A DNA stretch of 32,628 nucleotides from Cudoniella acicularis (taxonomy: Eukaryota; Ascomycota; Leotiomycetes; Helotiales; Helotiaceae), in the NCBI GenBank assembly GCA_013054445.1, contig JAAMPI010000546.1, positions 1 to 32,628 on the forward strand, written 5' to 3'. Below the pieces are notes generated by a model. The model did not search any database and was not told the origin of the DNA. It saw nothing but the letters and a program-made list of their open reading frames with translations. Shown piece after piece: positions 1-11,338 of the stretch. Every line of letters begins with the position of its first letter. Positions within the stretch are counted from its first letter, which is position 1. The position numbers and the translations under genes were made by a program.

Positions 1-1634
1 CAACCCCATTAAAAACCCTCCCCTCACCCACCTCCTTCTCCACCCAAAGCGTCCACTCATAATACGCCCTCATCTCCCTCGGAATATTCCTATGAAACCT
101 CACAAACCACTTCGACGATGTGTTTCCCTGATTTTCCTTCTCTAGCTTCATTTTATGATTTGGAGCTTCTCTATCAATCCATTCATTACGCGATATGGGT
201 GCCATGGTGAGTTGTAAAGCGACGAAATGGGCTTGTAGGAGTTGAAGGATGGTGTTGGAGGGGTCGATGAGAGCGTTGAAGTCGGATTGCGGCATGAAGA
301 AGGAGAAGGCGGCATAGATTTTGCGGAGCTCCATGTATGCTTTGAATCTTGTTAGGAGAAAGTTTAAATTTAAGGGGGGAGAGGAGAATATGTACCGTCG
401 CGAGAGGAAGTAATAAGTGCCCTTGTGGTACTGAGTAACATGCCATAAATCTCCCTCTCCAACCTCGTCTGACAAAGCGGCTCAATCCTCTCCAAACTCC
501 TCAACGCGCGCTTCACCAACACGGGCTCAAGCAACGGCGCCTTCAACAACAACGGCTCCAGCACCTCCATCTCCTTATCCTCAAATAACTTATCAAAAAG
601 AATAGTTAAGCCTTTTATACTCATCTGCATACCCACCGCCACAGTACCACGGATAAATGACATATATTCCGCCAAGCCGTCATCGATGAGCACGGATTGG
701 AAAAGTAAGGAGAAGCAGGTGGCAATCATGGCGTTTCCTTGCTCGACACGTGTTATTCCTTGGGCGAGAGAGGCGTTTAGAGAGGTGATTGCTTGCACGC
801 GGTGCGAGATGGCGGTGCATGCTAATTGGTGTTGTGTGGAGGGGTTCGAGGCTTTGTCTGCGAGTTCTGAGCCGGCGAGGGCGAGCATGGAGTGAAGGAG
901 ATAGTCATGCTTTGACGTATTAGCTTCACATTTATATAAAAAACCCGGGGTAAAATAGAGAGGCAGGAGGTGGAGTAGAGTGCTTACATCCGCCGCAATA
1001 TTTGGAATATCATGCGTCCAAATCCAATCACTCTCAATAGGATGATGCGGATAAGCCTTCTCAATAAAATAATTAAACAACCTGAAATCCTGCATATTGA
1101 AAACCGGAATTTGGTGCTGTATTCCCATTGGAATTTGGGCATATGCGCGCACAGGGGATTGCGCTTTTCGTATCACTGTCCTAACCTGGGGTTGGCTTTC
1201 TCGGACCACGTCCGGCCATTCACAAATTAGGTCCCGGTGTGCGCAGTAATCGCACGAGGGCCGATTTTCTTTGCACTAGTATATATATGAGTTTGGTTTT
1301 CTTGAGTGGATTTTGATGAGAGGCTTACTTTTATTCGTGCGCGTTTGCAATTAAAACATCCTCTTCGTGATTTTTTGTGCCCCCTTCGTCCTGGTTTCTT
1401 GGTGGGGTTGGCGGTGTAGGCTTCGTTATTTGTTTGCTGAATTTCAAGTGGTAATTCATTCCGGTTATTGTTTGGAGATGTGGAATTTAAACTCGCTAGT
1501 GCTAACGTCTCAGATGAGATATCAGAAAAGCTCGGTGTTGAGAAATTTGACATGATGCTATGTTCAGTGAGCCCGCTGAGGGGTGATGTTGGAAATGAGA
1601 TGGGTATTTTCCGCTCAAGAGCTGGAACTCTCAT
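1..1634 (-). CDS. Zn(II)2Cys6 transcription factor, partial (runs off the left edge)
   Basis: Fungal zinc-cluster transcription factor on the minus strand, with its 3' end outside the window. Proposed exons (minus): 1634-1329, 1275-988, 909-396, 339-<1. Introns of 53, 78 and 56 bp start GTAAG, GTAAG and GTACAT. The first intron splits the binuclear cluster; after splicing the cysteines read C-x2-C-x6-C-x6-C-x2-C-x6-C (C66, C69, C76, C83, C86, C93 counted from the inner Met at 1553), with the basic stretch KRARIK after C69. The second intron reads through in frame, but its removal joins HDIPNIAAD to HDYLLHSMLALAG, the usual start of the fungal-specific regulatory region. The last exon continues with YMELRKIYAAFSFF. 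The start is either 1634 or 1553; 1553 (MSNFSTP) looks more natural. DNA-binding nuclear regulator; target genes cannot be inferred. Confidence 0.85.
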
Positions 1635-2454
1635 TCAAGCGATTTTGAGTAGCGGTGAGTTTGTGAGCTCCTCTTTGATTGTGCAGTATGCTATGAATGG
1701 GGCTTCTTTCGTCTTTTTGATATTTGCCTCATGTTCGCATCATTGTTTTCAGCTCTTTGCGACGATGATCATGCCTAGCGAATAGGGGCGAAGGGGCGGT
1801 GCTTGCAGGGCCTCCCCTATCGTTGCCTGATGGTAGTGGCAGAACCGCTGACCGCCTTCGCTGAGTGTCGCCATGTGTGGGCCCTCCTTTTAATATGGGG
1901 CTATTCAATTTGTTATCGTGGGCTTTTAGTAAATAAATAAAGTTACTGTAGGGCTGTGTGTCTTCAATTATCTAGGGTCATATGCAAAAATAGCCTGCTG
2001 GGTAGTGTTGTGGTGTTGAAGATTACTTTCCAACGGAATCTAGTCACGTGGGTGTGAAGGAAGCTATCAAGCTGGTTTGAAGATAGAGAGCTCTTTTTTT
2101 TTTAGGGAGAAGGACTGTGAATATATAATTTGTGGAGAATTCAATGGAGACTGTAAAAGCAGTTTTGCGAAAGTAATATATCACGGACGAAAACGAGAGG
2201 AATTGAATTTAGGTCAATGTTGATACATATTTTCCTAAAGAAAAGCTCCTTCCATCTATAGAAGTGGTAAGCTAAGCTAATTCAGCTAAAATAAAATATA
2301 CAAGAAATTGGCGCTCGCCGGCGCTAAATCACAGAGAGCGGTCATATCGCATCATCTGCTTCAAATTCATCCCCCCAAACACCAACCGTGGATATCACAA
2401 AAACGCTCAAAAAATACAAAGCTGTTCATTCTGTTCCCCTCGTATCCCAATCCT
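1635..2454. other. Intergenic region, no gene seen
   Basis: Separates the zinc-cluster gene from the 3' end of the WW-like gene. It should hold the promoter of the zinc-cluster gene (minus strand). It contains a short T run near 2093-2102. The small ORFs here are shadows or random; I see no RNA gene or repeat. Confidence 0.5.
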
Positions 2455-3213
2455 TTACCACCCACTCGGACTATCCCAGAATTCTTCCCGTACAGGCCGC
2501 CGTGGTTGTTGCTGCTCCCAGGTTGGAGTTCTCGCCGGCTTTGGTTGTCGTGGTAGTGCCTTGATGAATCCCTCCGGCTTCTCCCACTGTGTCTTCTTGT
2601 CATCAAAGACATTGACATACAGACTTTTCCCCGCGACAGACTTCTCAACCCATGAGTTCTTCATGTGGTTAATGAGATAGTCCAATTCCTTCAGCGATAT
2701 GATCGCCTCGTCAGTCTTTGGCTTCGGCTTTGGTGCTTCCTTCTTTGGTTGTGGTTGTGGTTTGGGTTTTGCTGCTTCCTGCTTCTCGCTCTCGAATCGT
2801 TGGCCTAGATCTTCCAATGTGTCTGAGGCGGTATCCTCGATTCTCTCGACTTTTCGTAATAAATCTCTGAAGCCGGGCAATTCGGGATCATGTGTTTCTC
2901 TGTCGCGTTTTCGGTATGCAATGTCGAATAGGCGTGCTTGGATGGAGGTTTGAACTTCTCGGATGGCTCTGTTCATGGAATTTCTTGCGGTTTCATCCCC
3001 GAGATCCATTCGTGAGCCGATGACTTTTCGTAGAGCGTTGAATTCGAGTTGGATGCCATGTGCGCTTTCCTTGAGGCCGTATTGTAGACTGTCAAGTGCT
3101 TCGTGAGTTGATCCTAAGCGTCTGTTGGCTCGAATGGCATCACAAAGCTCGAAGCATCGTGTCAATTCGGAGATCAACTGAGTGACCTGTTGTTTGAATG
3201 CCGATGGCGACAT
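2455..3213 (-). CDS. WW-like domain protein, 252 aa
   Basis: Single-exon gene. Residues 1-145 are charged and predicted helical, rich in Leu, Glu and Arg, with heptad-like stretches around DLLRKVERIEDTASDTLEDL. A Lys/Pro/Ala/Gln-rich linker follows (about 147-168). Near the C-terminus a WW-like module spans about 187-214: W188, then YVNVF at 199-203, then TQWEKP with W210 and P213. The W-x21-W-x2-P spacing and the YxN and TxWxxP signatures are those of WW domains, which bind Pro-rich ligands. The loop between the first Trp and the YVN strand reads VEKSVAGKSL rather than the usual Gly-rich turn, hence 'WW-like'. The C-terminal tail is rich in Pro, Gln and Arg. No signal peptide or membrane segment, so probably cytosolic or nuclear. 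Partner unknown. Confidence 0.75.
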   Translation of the reverse strand: MSPSAFKQQVTQLISELTRCFELCDAIRANRRLGSTHEALDSLQYGLKESAHGIQLEFNALRKVIGSRMDLGDETARNSMNRAIREVQTSIQARLFDIAYRKRDRETHDPELPGFRDLLRKVERIEDTASDTLEDLGQRFESEKQEAAKPKPQPQPKKEAPKPKPKTDEAIISLKELDYLINHMKNSWVEKSVAGKSLYVNVFDDKKTQWEKPEGFIKALPRQPKPARTPTWEQQQPRRPVREEFWDSPSGW

Positions 3214-5399
3214 CGTGGTGGTGGGGTAGTTGTTGGTGTTGTATGGAGACGACAGTTTGGCGGCTTGGATAGACTTTTGAATAGGTGAGGGGATGAATGT
3301 CTTTGTTCACACTGATGTTTGACTTTGTGTTTAGCTTTGTTTGAATCAAAGTATGTAGGAAGGGTGGAATTGGTCAATGGGAAGAAGACGGTCTTAAATG
3401 ATAATTGAGAAAGAGCTTGCAAGCTTCGCGATGAAAGAACCAGGGGGGCTTTCGCATTGGTCTCAGCCACTGAGCCACACCACGGTGAGCGATAGGCGTC
3501 CCACGATAAAGGCACGAAGTACAGGCACGAAGGCGGCATCAGTTGGGGTCCGTTCCACTGAATTCACAAGCCACTTCGGCCGTGACTCAAGGTGCCGCTC
3601 AATGGCCGCCCACCGGACAATTGAAAAATGACTGCCTGCAGCCCAAAAGGATAGACAAAGGACAGGTATGAGGAGAAACAAGTTCAGCGAGCCTGATACC
3701 GTCCTTGATGATTTCTTGCATGACTCTATCCCCAAACAACTGTACGCTGGCTGCAGAACATAGAGCGGGGTAGCACAGGCATCCGTCCGAAGAGTCATTG
3801 GAACAATGGTGGATGACATACCACGGCCATCTTTGGCGGCAGGCAGACTGATTGGCAGCCCCAAGCTTGCTGCAAGATGTGCTTGATCGCGGAGTTGCCC
3901 GTCCGTCAGCGCGCAAGGCAGAATCGCGATGGAGGAGAGGGGGAAATTAGAGTTGAAGAAAATGGAGGCGAAGCATGCGGAAAATGCAGGCGGCTTCTGG
4001 GCGGCGGCAGCCACTGTGGCATGAAGTGTGGCTGCGTGCTCACCAAACACCCCATTTCGGGTTAATGCTCAGGGGCACGGGGCAGTCGCTCGTCATGTGT
4101 TTTCAATGGGAGGCTCAGCCCCCTTTCTCCAACCAACTTGTCTCCCCTCGTTAGACTGTCAAATTCAACGCTTTAGGACTGTTCATCAACCCCACCTGGC
4201 AATCAGATGGAGTATTTGGAGATAACCTCACTTATGGCCCTCAAAGGCCTTCGGGCGCAATTCCGTTTGATTAATCTGACCGCAATCTCAAATTCGTCAT
4301 CAGCCTCAGGTAACTTCACAGGCCCTCGGATCAGACGAGGGAAACTGTCAGAAAAAATACGAAACTCATCAATGTTCAGGACTTCTTGGAACTCAGTCCT
4401 GCTCGACGAGCATCCCGATCACGGCCGATCGACGCGTCACACTCAATGCCAAAACATCCCTCGCCCTTTCGGCTCTGAAGGCTACAGTGTTACACAACCT
4501 TACGGGTACAGAAGTGGTCTTCGGTCAGCTCTATCAGTGGCGATTACTACATTCGGTGGCCGTACACATGCCAGCTCCCCAGGATTGTTCTTGTTCATGA
4601 ACTTCATGTCATCCCCTTGACTGCGAACTTTAAGCTATGAAACACGCGATATATGCTCTCACAATTCTAATCCCCCAGGCGATCTCATCTAAATACTTAT
4701 CGAGATTACCAGGAGCTATTCACTTGATCGTCATCTTCCTTCAAGGACATTTAGACAGCAAGTCGCTTTCTGGTCACGTGATGATCTATCTCCCGTGATC
4801 ATTTGACAGGTTAATTTAAAGTCAAATGCGCTTATTTTCTTTCTTAATCCATCATTATTTTCTTCCATTTTCTCGAGCCTGCTTTCAATGGATCTGTTTT
4901 ATCTTTTCAAATAATGTTTATTAGTTATTATGGTCTCGACCTGATCTACGTTGTCGCTTCCTAGAGTAGTACCCGACTAGGGTTCCAGCTGAACATAAAA
5001 ATAATATTGAGGCGCTTGCCAAGTCGTTTATTTTTCTCATGTTGTTCAAGACTGGAAGCAAGCGCCAATGAAATGTTAATCAATTATCGCTCTTGCTACA
5101 AATGATCAATTATGCGCCTTGCCGTCTTGAAAGCTGAAGACCATTCCCATTTGTTTTTCCAGAGACAGCCTTACGGACTGCTACCATTGCTACTTTTAGT
5201 AGTACAAGAAAAGCCTATGGCTTTGGTGTCCCGTCGATGGAATCATATAAATACCTTCTCTTTGCCGCAAATCTCATGGCTGAGGCTTTATTATTTTTAT
5301 CTATCGGCACTGGCGCAAAGTGTTACTTCAGAAATCCTTATTGAAAAACCGCAGTAGTCTATTTACGTTCCAATCGGAAAGAGATTCAAGTCATCCATC
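3214..5399. other. 2.2-kb intergenic region, no supported gene
   Basis: Upstream DNA of the WW-like gene and of the small GPI-type gene at 5400. Two longer open frames occur (3463-4050 minus, 195 aa; 4207-4620 plus, 137 aa), but they overlap other open frames and show no domain, signal peptide or recognisable motif. From about 4620 the region becomes AT-rich. No tRNA, rRNA or repeat was recognised by eye. Confidence 0.45.
5246..5253 (+). promoter_or_regulatory. TATA box of the 5400 gene
   Basis: TATAAATA lies 154 bp upstream of the ATG at 5400, with no other gene nearby on this strand. Position and sequence suit a fungal core promoter; the transcription start is not known. Confidence 0.45.
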
Positions 5400-6038
5400 A
5401 TGCGTCTTGCGCTCCTCCTCAGTATCACCTCATTCCTCACCCTCACCCATGGCCTCAAAGCACCAGAATTCACCTGGGAAGCTAAGCGAACTCCACACGG
5501 CTCACTAGATTCATCCTCACTCTCAGAGCGCGACACATACCAATACTGTGGAACAGGTACCTTTCTTCCTTTCTCCCTTCCTCTCCAATCCCTCCTTCCC
5601 GAGCACAACTTCACCGGCTCCCCAAATTCACCATAAAATCAAACTCACAACTAACTTCACAACCCCACAGACGGATACGAAGACTACTCCTGCCTTAACG
5701 GCCTCTGCTGCGGTGACGGAAGCGCCGCCTATGTATCCTGCATGCCCTCTGATTCTCAATGCTGTACGACGGGTCTCTACTGCAACGCTGGCTATTCCTG
5801 CTACCTCGTGAGCGGAATTCAGACTTGCCAGTGTACGTCAGATACTTGCTCGGGCGATACGACGCCGATTTCGGCCTCGAAGGCGACGGGAAGCGCGACT
5901 GCGACGGCGGGGAAGGCAGGTGCGACGAAGACTTCTGGGGCGGTGGCAGTGGGGAGGATGGTTAGGGGGAGCTATGCGAGTTTGACAGTATTTGTGGGGG
6001 TGTCGGTGCTTGTTGGAGTGGGTTTTGTGGGGATGTAA
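5400..6038 (+). CDS. Small Cys-rich secreted/GPI-type surface protein, 174 aa
   Basis: Two exons, 5400-5556 and 5671-6038, separated by a 114-bp intron (donor G|GTACC, acceptor CCACAG|AC) that restores one frame. The protein starts with a signal peptide (MRLALLLSITSFLTLTHG) and has a Cys-rich centre, beginning QYCGTDGYEDYSC and containing two Cys-Cys pairs (LCC and QCC). A Ser/Thr/Ala/Gly-rich stretch follows, then a hydrophobic tail (LTVFVGVSVLVGVGFVGM) ending at the stop. That layout fits a GPI-anchored wall or membrane protein of the fungal surface; the tail could instead be a plain membrane anchor. Family not recognised. It is the first of five secreted proteins in this block. Confidence 0.8.
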
Positions 6039-6475
6039 ATGCTAGATTTAGATGGCTGGTAAAAAATGTGCGTTTTTCGGTTTGGATTTCGCGTTGGTTG
6101 GGAATTTTGGGCGGATTTTTCCTTGACGATTTTCTGGTACGTTATGACGTTGAATTCATGCAACTATGTTTCCCTCGAATCGTCAAAAATACGCAAATTT
6201 TGAAGCATGGAACATAACAAGTGTCCCTGTTCAATATTACACAATAATTAGCTTGATTTTGCGTCAATAATCGTCTACAGTCTGGTACCGACCACACTGG
6301 TGGCAGCCGTTTAGAGTTAGGACCCAGATACTTTGAACTAGGTACCTATATCTTCATTTTCAGAAATTCCCGCTGTCTCTGCCTTTCTTCAATACTTTTA
6401 CTTCTTGCAGCCAAACTACAATCACTACGATCCGATACTCTTACCAGCAACTTCGATCTTAACAACATCGCCAAG
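6039..6475. other. Intergenic/promoter region
   Basis: Downstream DNA of the GPI-type gene and the promoter region of the secreted 8-Cys protein. A pyrimidine-rich stretch precedes the ATG at 6476. No gene seen. Confidence 0.5.
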
Positions 6476-7114
6476 ATGCTGCTCAAACTCTCCGCCCTTA
6501 CACTCTTCACAGCCTTCGCCCAGGGAACACCCATCAACCACAACCTCGACCTAGACCACAGCCTAATCTCAGCCCCCCATCTTAACACCCGCAACATGCA
6601 GGGTTACTGCGAGCGCTTCAACCCACACCTAACCCGCGTCGTCGAAATAACACCCACAAACAAATACCACGCCTCCGAAATCTGCTCCAAGCTCCCCTTC
6701 GACTCTCTCACTCTCCCTGCCGTCGACCCCACCACCCCGCAACCCCAATGCATCCAGCAAAAAGAATTCCACGTCATTTTCGAACTCTGCAATTACGATA
6801 TGTGCAAACCGCTTATTGTGGAAGGCCTTAATAATACGTGCGCCCATATGGCTACTTGTTGGAATTTCCCGGAGTGGACGAGCGCACATGTGGATTGGAG
6901 GGAGCCCGCTGCGCATGTGAGGCTTTATATGAATGGGCTGGATACAGAAGTTAAGAATTTGAAGATTAGGTGTAATGGGACTGAGGTGAAGGAGGGGGAG
7001 CCGTTGGTCAGACCAGATGGCCAGTGGAGGCATGAGAGTGAGAGTGGGTTTTTGCAGTGGGTTTGGGAGATGATTTCGCCATTTCAGGAGATGAAGACGG
7101 CGAGGCCTGAGTGA
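6476..7114 (+). CDS. Secreted eight-cysteine protein, 212 aa (copy 1)
   Basis: Single-exon gene starting with a signal peptide (MLLKLSALTLFTAFAQG, likely cut near residue 17). The mature part has eight cysteines: C45, C70, C92, C105, C110, C122, C128, C166. Recognisable signatures are MQGYC, FELCNYDMC and MATCW, and there are N-glycosylation sequons such as NNT (119-121) and NGT (167-169). No membrane anchor. The protein at 8156 has the same eight cysteines at nearly the same spacing, so the two are diverged paralogues. The family is unknown to me; a small, secreted, disulfide-rich protein in a fungus may act outside the cell (effector-like or defensive), but this is inference only. Confidence 0.8.
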   Translation: MLLKLSALTLFTAFAQGTPINHNLDLDHSLISAPHLNTRNMQGYCERFNPHLTRVVEITPTNKYHASEICSKLPFDSLTLPAVDPTTPQPQCIQQKEFHVIFELCNYDMCKPLIVEGLNNTCAHMATCWNFPEWTSAHVDWREPAAHVRLYMNGLDTEVKNLKIRCNGTEVKEGEPLVRPDGQWRHESESGFLQWVWEMISPFQEMKTARPE

Positions 7115-8155
7115 AGGGGGATTTAAGTGGGAATTTTCAATTTAGGGGTTTGGCTTGATGGGAGGGAGGTTGGAAAGGCTGTACTTGTATTTACTCTGCT
7201 CCTTTGAGTGAGTGGCACCTTGCTTTAGGGGGGAAATCTAAAACAATAATATGTTTTCAACCTCTAAAGTACTATGATATTTTTATATATTATTGTTTAA
7301 GAAACAAATGTGCAGAGAAAAAAAGATCTAGTACTTGTTTTTCACAATGCTTGTAGCTGATAGGAAAAATGCGGGGAAAATGGCGGGTAACGCAACATGC
7401 TCACCCGCAACACTTCAAAGAGCAAGCACTCTGTGGTTATAATATTTTATATGATGGAAAGAGATACAGTTTATTGTAGGGTGTATTTTTGCGCATTTTA
7501 TTGGCGTCGCGGATATCGGGTTTGGGAACAAAGATAGTGCTGCTGGGCGTGAAGCGCTCGCAAAAGAGCTCGTCATTTTGAGGGTGTAAATTGGAGATTA
7601 TCACTCGGTTGGTGTCAGGATAATACGGCGTCTAAGTTGCAAGTGATAATGGTGGGGAGAGTGTGAGAGCGACGAGATTCCCTAGGAACATTTTAGGGAA
7701 CGTATTTTCGTTAGAATTTCGAGGAAGAATTTCGAGTTTTCGTTTAGTGGGGAGAGAATGCCTCAGTAGGTGAAAGGTTTTTAGAAAAAAGGACGAGTCA
7801 AAAAATAGCGGAGTACATGTTTGACACTCCATTAGTTGAAGAATTCGTGGCCTTTTCTCGAGACAAGGTGCTAGTTGCCCAGAAGTCTGGTGCCAGTTAG
7901 CTTAAAAAGGCAACCGCGACTCCACGAACATTTTTTTTGTGACCAACAACGCGAGGTTCCGCCAAAAACTGGCAGGAACGAAGCTGGCTACGTATTCCCC
8001 TTTTTTGTTGACGCCTCGTTCTTTCTAGCTTTCGACTCCTGCATATAAATCCCTTGACGTCGCACCCTGCCAATTTGTGTTTTTCATCTTCATTCTCCTC
8101 TCTCACCAGTGCCCTATACAATACCCCTCTCACCCAAAATCTGTAAAAAAAAAAA
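7115..8155. other. 1.0-kb intergenic region
   Basis: Lies between the two eight-cysteine paralogues. AT-rich around 7230-7320. Open frames here lack start context, domains and signal peptides. The last 120 bp hold the promoter of the second copy. Confidence 0.45.
8044..8050 (+). promoter_or_regulatory. TATA box of the 8156 gene
   Basis: TATAAAT sits 106 bp before the ATG at 8156. The interval between is CT-rich, as in strongly expressed fungal promoters, and ends in a run of A directly before the start codon. Confidence 0.5.
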
Positions 8156-8785
8156 ATGGCAAGGACTACACTCCTCGCGATTCTCTTCCTCCTCGCCGCA
8201 CTCATCTCCACGGTCTACGGCAGCATTGATCCCTCTAAACCCCTTGCCAATTACTTCACCAACGACAAGGAGCGAACTTCTTATGCTCATGTCAACAACG
8301 GAACTATATACGGGTACTGCCTCTTCGAACCCGAGCTACCTACGCACGCCCCTTTCTTCACAAACTCCCACAAATCCGACGCAAAAGACTTCTGCAAAAA
8401 GAATACCCCGCAAAACATCACGCTCCCACCTTACGATATCAAGACCCAAAAACCATCATGCGCAGTCATTCAAGGCCCGGCAAAGCTTACAAACTTCGAG
8501 TTCTGCAACTGGGATTCCTGCGCTCCACTTACATTTGCCAATCCGAAAACGCTGTGTGACGAGATGTGGTCTTGCTGGGATTTGGACAAGTATACCTATA
8601 CAGCTGCCATCACGGAGAGCAGAGATCCAGGTGGAGATGCGAAATTGGCTCCTGTGGGCCATGATGTTCAAGTGAAGGATATGGAGCCGATGTGTTTTGG
8701 GTTGCCGCTTTCGAAGGGGGAGCAGAAGGATGAGAATGGGGATTTGAAGCATCGAGGTGGAGGAGTTCAAGTAGGCGATGAATGA
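8156..8785 (+). CDS. Secreted eight-cysteine protein, 209 aa (copy 2)
   Basis: Single exon with a signal peptide (MARTTLLAILFLLAALISTVYG). Eight cysteines: C55, C80, C102, C117, C122, C134, C140, C180. Cys-to-Cys distances are 25, 22, 15, 5, 12, 6 and 40, against 25, 22, 13, 5, 12, 6 and 38 in the protein at 6476. Shared signatures: IYGYC versus MQGYC, FEFCNWDSC versus FELCNYDMC, and MWSCW versus MATCW. Otherwise identity is low, so the pair is an old tandem duplication. Potential N-glycosylation sequons are NGT and NIT. The C-terminus is charged and Gly-rich, with no anchor. Function unknown; probably an extracellular disulfide-rich protein. Confidence 0.82.
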   Translation: MARTTLLAILFLLAALISTVYGSIDPSKPLANYFTNDKERTSYAHVNNGTIYGYCLFEPELPTHAPFFTNSHKSDAKDFCKKNTPQNITLPPYDIKTQKPSCAVIQGPAKLTNFEFCNWDSCAPLTFANPKTLCDEMWSCWDLDKYTYTAAITESRDPGGDAKLAPVGHDVQVKDMEPMCFGLPLSKGEQKDENGDLKHRGGGVQVGDE

Positions 8786-10075
8786 CCTTACGGAGCCGAT
8801 GAGATTTGATCCAAAGATGAGAAGGATGAGGGGTTTAAAGGTTACGTGGGTTGTGGTGTTCGGGTGTGAATTGTGTGAATTGTGCAGGATTGGATTTCTG
8901 TGTTTTCAAGTCCATTTTTGACGCAATAAAATTTTATCAAGATACTTCTGCGTGCAAACCGTGACCGCGTATAGAATCTAGTGAAGCCGTTTGATAACAA
9001 TAAATAATATAACCAGAAAATATAGTTTCGTCGATGTTTCCAAGTTCCGGTTTATGCCTAATCCAAGACGTCGCAGAACACTCCGTCATTCGATTGCTGG
9101 AAACACTTCAGCAGTAACATCTCTTGAATATTGCTTATATCAATATTTTGACGCAAATTAATCACTTGTTAATTCAAATTCGAAAACACAAAAGCATATG
9201 AGAATATAATTGGTGGTTGTTTTATTATTTTGAAGTGTTTTCCGAATTAATGATCGCTTCCCCTTCCGCGGCAGGGCCGCTTGCAAGAATCGTCACCTAC
9301 AATCAATGGCGCAAGGATTATGATTTTATATATACCTAAAAAATTGTTTGGTATTTAAAACCCGAATTGAGATCAAACTAAATTTTAATGAAAGTTTTTA
9401 TGCAAATTTTCGCGAATTTATTAATTATTTTGGTAAGGGAAAGCAAAAACTGTCGGCATAGGAGATCTAGGAGCGATGGCTATATCGAAAGAGTGAGGGA
9501 AATATTACCGGAATCGCGAATATCTTCTTTTCGATCAAAAACAATAGGCGGATCTAGACTCTACATACTCAATTAATCGTACGGTATTTCACGTTGCTAG
9601 CAGAGACCCAGGGTCATGCTCGCATAAAAGCGGCCTATTACCGCTGATTTGAGACGCCAAAAGCAAAGCTGAAAACGCAAGCGAGAGACATATCGAATAG
9701 TTAATTTTCTCTGACTTTCACGGCGTTAAATTTTCCAATCATGCGAGGCAAAATGGCTGCGAAATAGAGGCCTGTCTGTCTAGTTTACGTCCGACTTCAG
9801 TTTGCCAAATTAGTGATCGGAGAACAGATCGTGATGTCCTCGGTGGAATTTAAGGGGTTCATATCAAGCGAATGACGATTTGAGGCTGAAAATACGCAGG
9901 GGCTGTGCATATGCTTTCCTTTTGCATGAAGTCGCTACACCAAAGGCAAAGACGTTTACCCAGGCAGATTTCTATTTCGGTCTCGTTTTAATTTCCTTTT
10001 AAAGTCTGCACATTCCAGACCTTCTATTCTTTCGAATCTCGATATTTCACAAGAATCTTCTAGTCGTCCGCAATC
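8786..10075. other. 1.3-kb AT-rich intergenic region
   Basis: Strongly AT-rich from about 8920 to 9600, with no supported ORF. The base composition differs from the flanking genes and could be old decayed sequence, but I find no transposon motif or terminal repeats. The final about 100 bp form the promoter of the gene at 10076. Confidence 0.4.
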
Positions 10076-11338
10076 ATGCATTTTTCAACGACTTCCACCA
10101 TGAATGTTGCCATTACCTTAATCGCGTTATCCTCTACGGCCTTAGGTCAGGCCCTAACACAAAATTGGAATCCTAATGGAGATGGGTGCGTGGACTCCGC
10201 GGGGTTCCTTTCTTGTTACGGTACACTGGCCACCAAAGGAGCTTCGTGTCTGAGTGGTTGTGATAACAATAATGCGAAAGGAAGCACAGCGTACACGAAC
10301 TGTGTTTCCACCTGTAATTCGGTATGGCTTGCAGGGAATATAGGGTGCTGGCTTCAGAGCTGCTGGAACCAGGTATGTTCATGGTTTCGTGACATTTTTG
10401 GAGTACAAAAACTAATGAATAAAGGTATATTCTTGCCAATATCAACTGACAGCGGCCTCTTACTTTGGCGGCACGACTATTCTTCAGAATTCCGCCGTGC
10501 CATTCTACCCTCCGCCTGACAGTGCTTCTGCTGGCGCTTGCTGTGAGTTTCACGCGCTCAAAATATGGATAACCCAACTAACATGTTTCTAGCATGTAAT
10601 ATTGGCTACGTCTACGGAAATTTCTCAGTAGTGACACTGAACTCTCAGTCTGCTTGCATAGGTACAACTTCAAGTGGAACTTTGCAAAATCTCTTCGATT
10701 GCGAATGCTGTGCCTTTTCTGTGGGAGTATCAAAGTAGACACTCTTATTTTTTTGGCTGGCCTCTGCTAAACTTCCCAGCATCTTAAACACCTGCCCAGG
10801 CTCCGACCTTTCCGTCATCGACTTCTCATCCTACATCAAAACCGTACAAGGAGAAATCTCCTCATCAAGCGACAAATGCGCCATTCTCAACAACGGAACC
10901 GAAACCTGTATCTCAGAATGGAAAGTCCCTTATGCCGGTACCTCGGCTTATAATCCTCTTTCTCTTCCGAGTGGGGAACCGGGCACTGCGCCTTTGACGA
11001 ACCAGGCTGGAAATGCTTTTACCACGATGGCTTCATCTACTACTACGCTATCTTTGTCTGGGTATACGAGTACGATTACTTTTGCGTCTTTTAACGCGAA
11101 GGCTGCGGGGGCTGATCTTAATTCCATCGCTGCTAGTTCTGCTGTTGTGGTTGCGAACCCGACGGCGACTGGGAGTGGAGGTGTGGTGGCTACTGGAACG
11201 CAAACGGGGACGGCTACAGGTACTGGGACTGCAGCGTCTACTACTGCGACGAAGGCTAGTTCTGGGACCAAGATGGACGGAAGTTTGACGTTTCTATCGA
11301 TTGCAGCGACTTTTGTTATCTTTAGGATATTAATATAA
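10076..11338 (+). CDS. Cys-rich GPI-type surface protein with Ser/Thr-rich stalk, 371 aa
   Basis: Four exons: 10076-10372, 10425-10542, 10593-10734, 10780-11338 (introns of 52, 50 and 45 bp). The first intron has an ACTAATG branch site; the second has TTTCTAG at its end. The third donor (AA|GTAGAC) is the phase-compatible choice that avoids the in-frame stop and gives VSNILNTCPGSD. A signal peptide is followed by a Cys-rich N-terminal half with CxxxC pairs (SCLSGC, NCVSTC) and a DCECC cluster near the centre. The C-terminal third is Ser/Thr/Ala/Gly-rich (for example TATGSGG, TATGTGTAAS) and ends in a hydrophobic tail (LSIAATFVIFRILI), as in GPI-anchored wall proteins. An alternative start is Met9 at 10100. 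I recognise the architecture, not a named family; probably a cell-surface protein. Confidence 0.78.

Noticed and set aside
3463..4050. 195-aa open frame on the minus strand
   Set aside because: No domain, signal peptide or conserved motif; overlapped by other open frames in a GC-richer stretch. Probably chance.
4150..4620. Plus-strand open frames that look partly protein-like (GLFINPTWQSDGVFGDN; later a Leu/Thr-rich frame)
   Set aside because: Pieces lie in different frames with stops and match no family I recognise. A gene relic is possible, but there is no support; a translated database search would decide.
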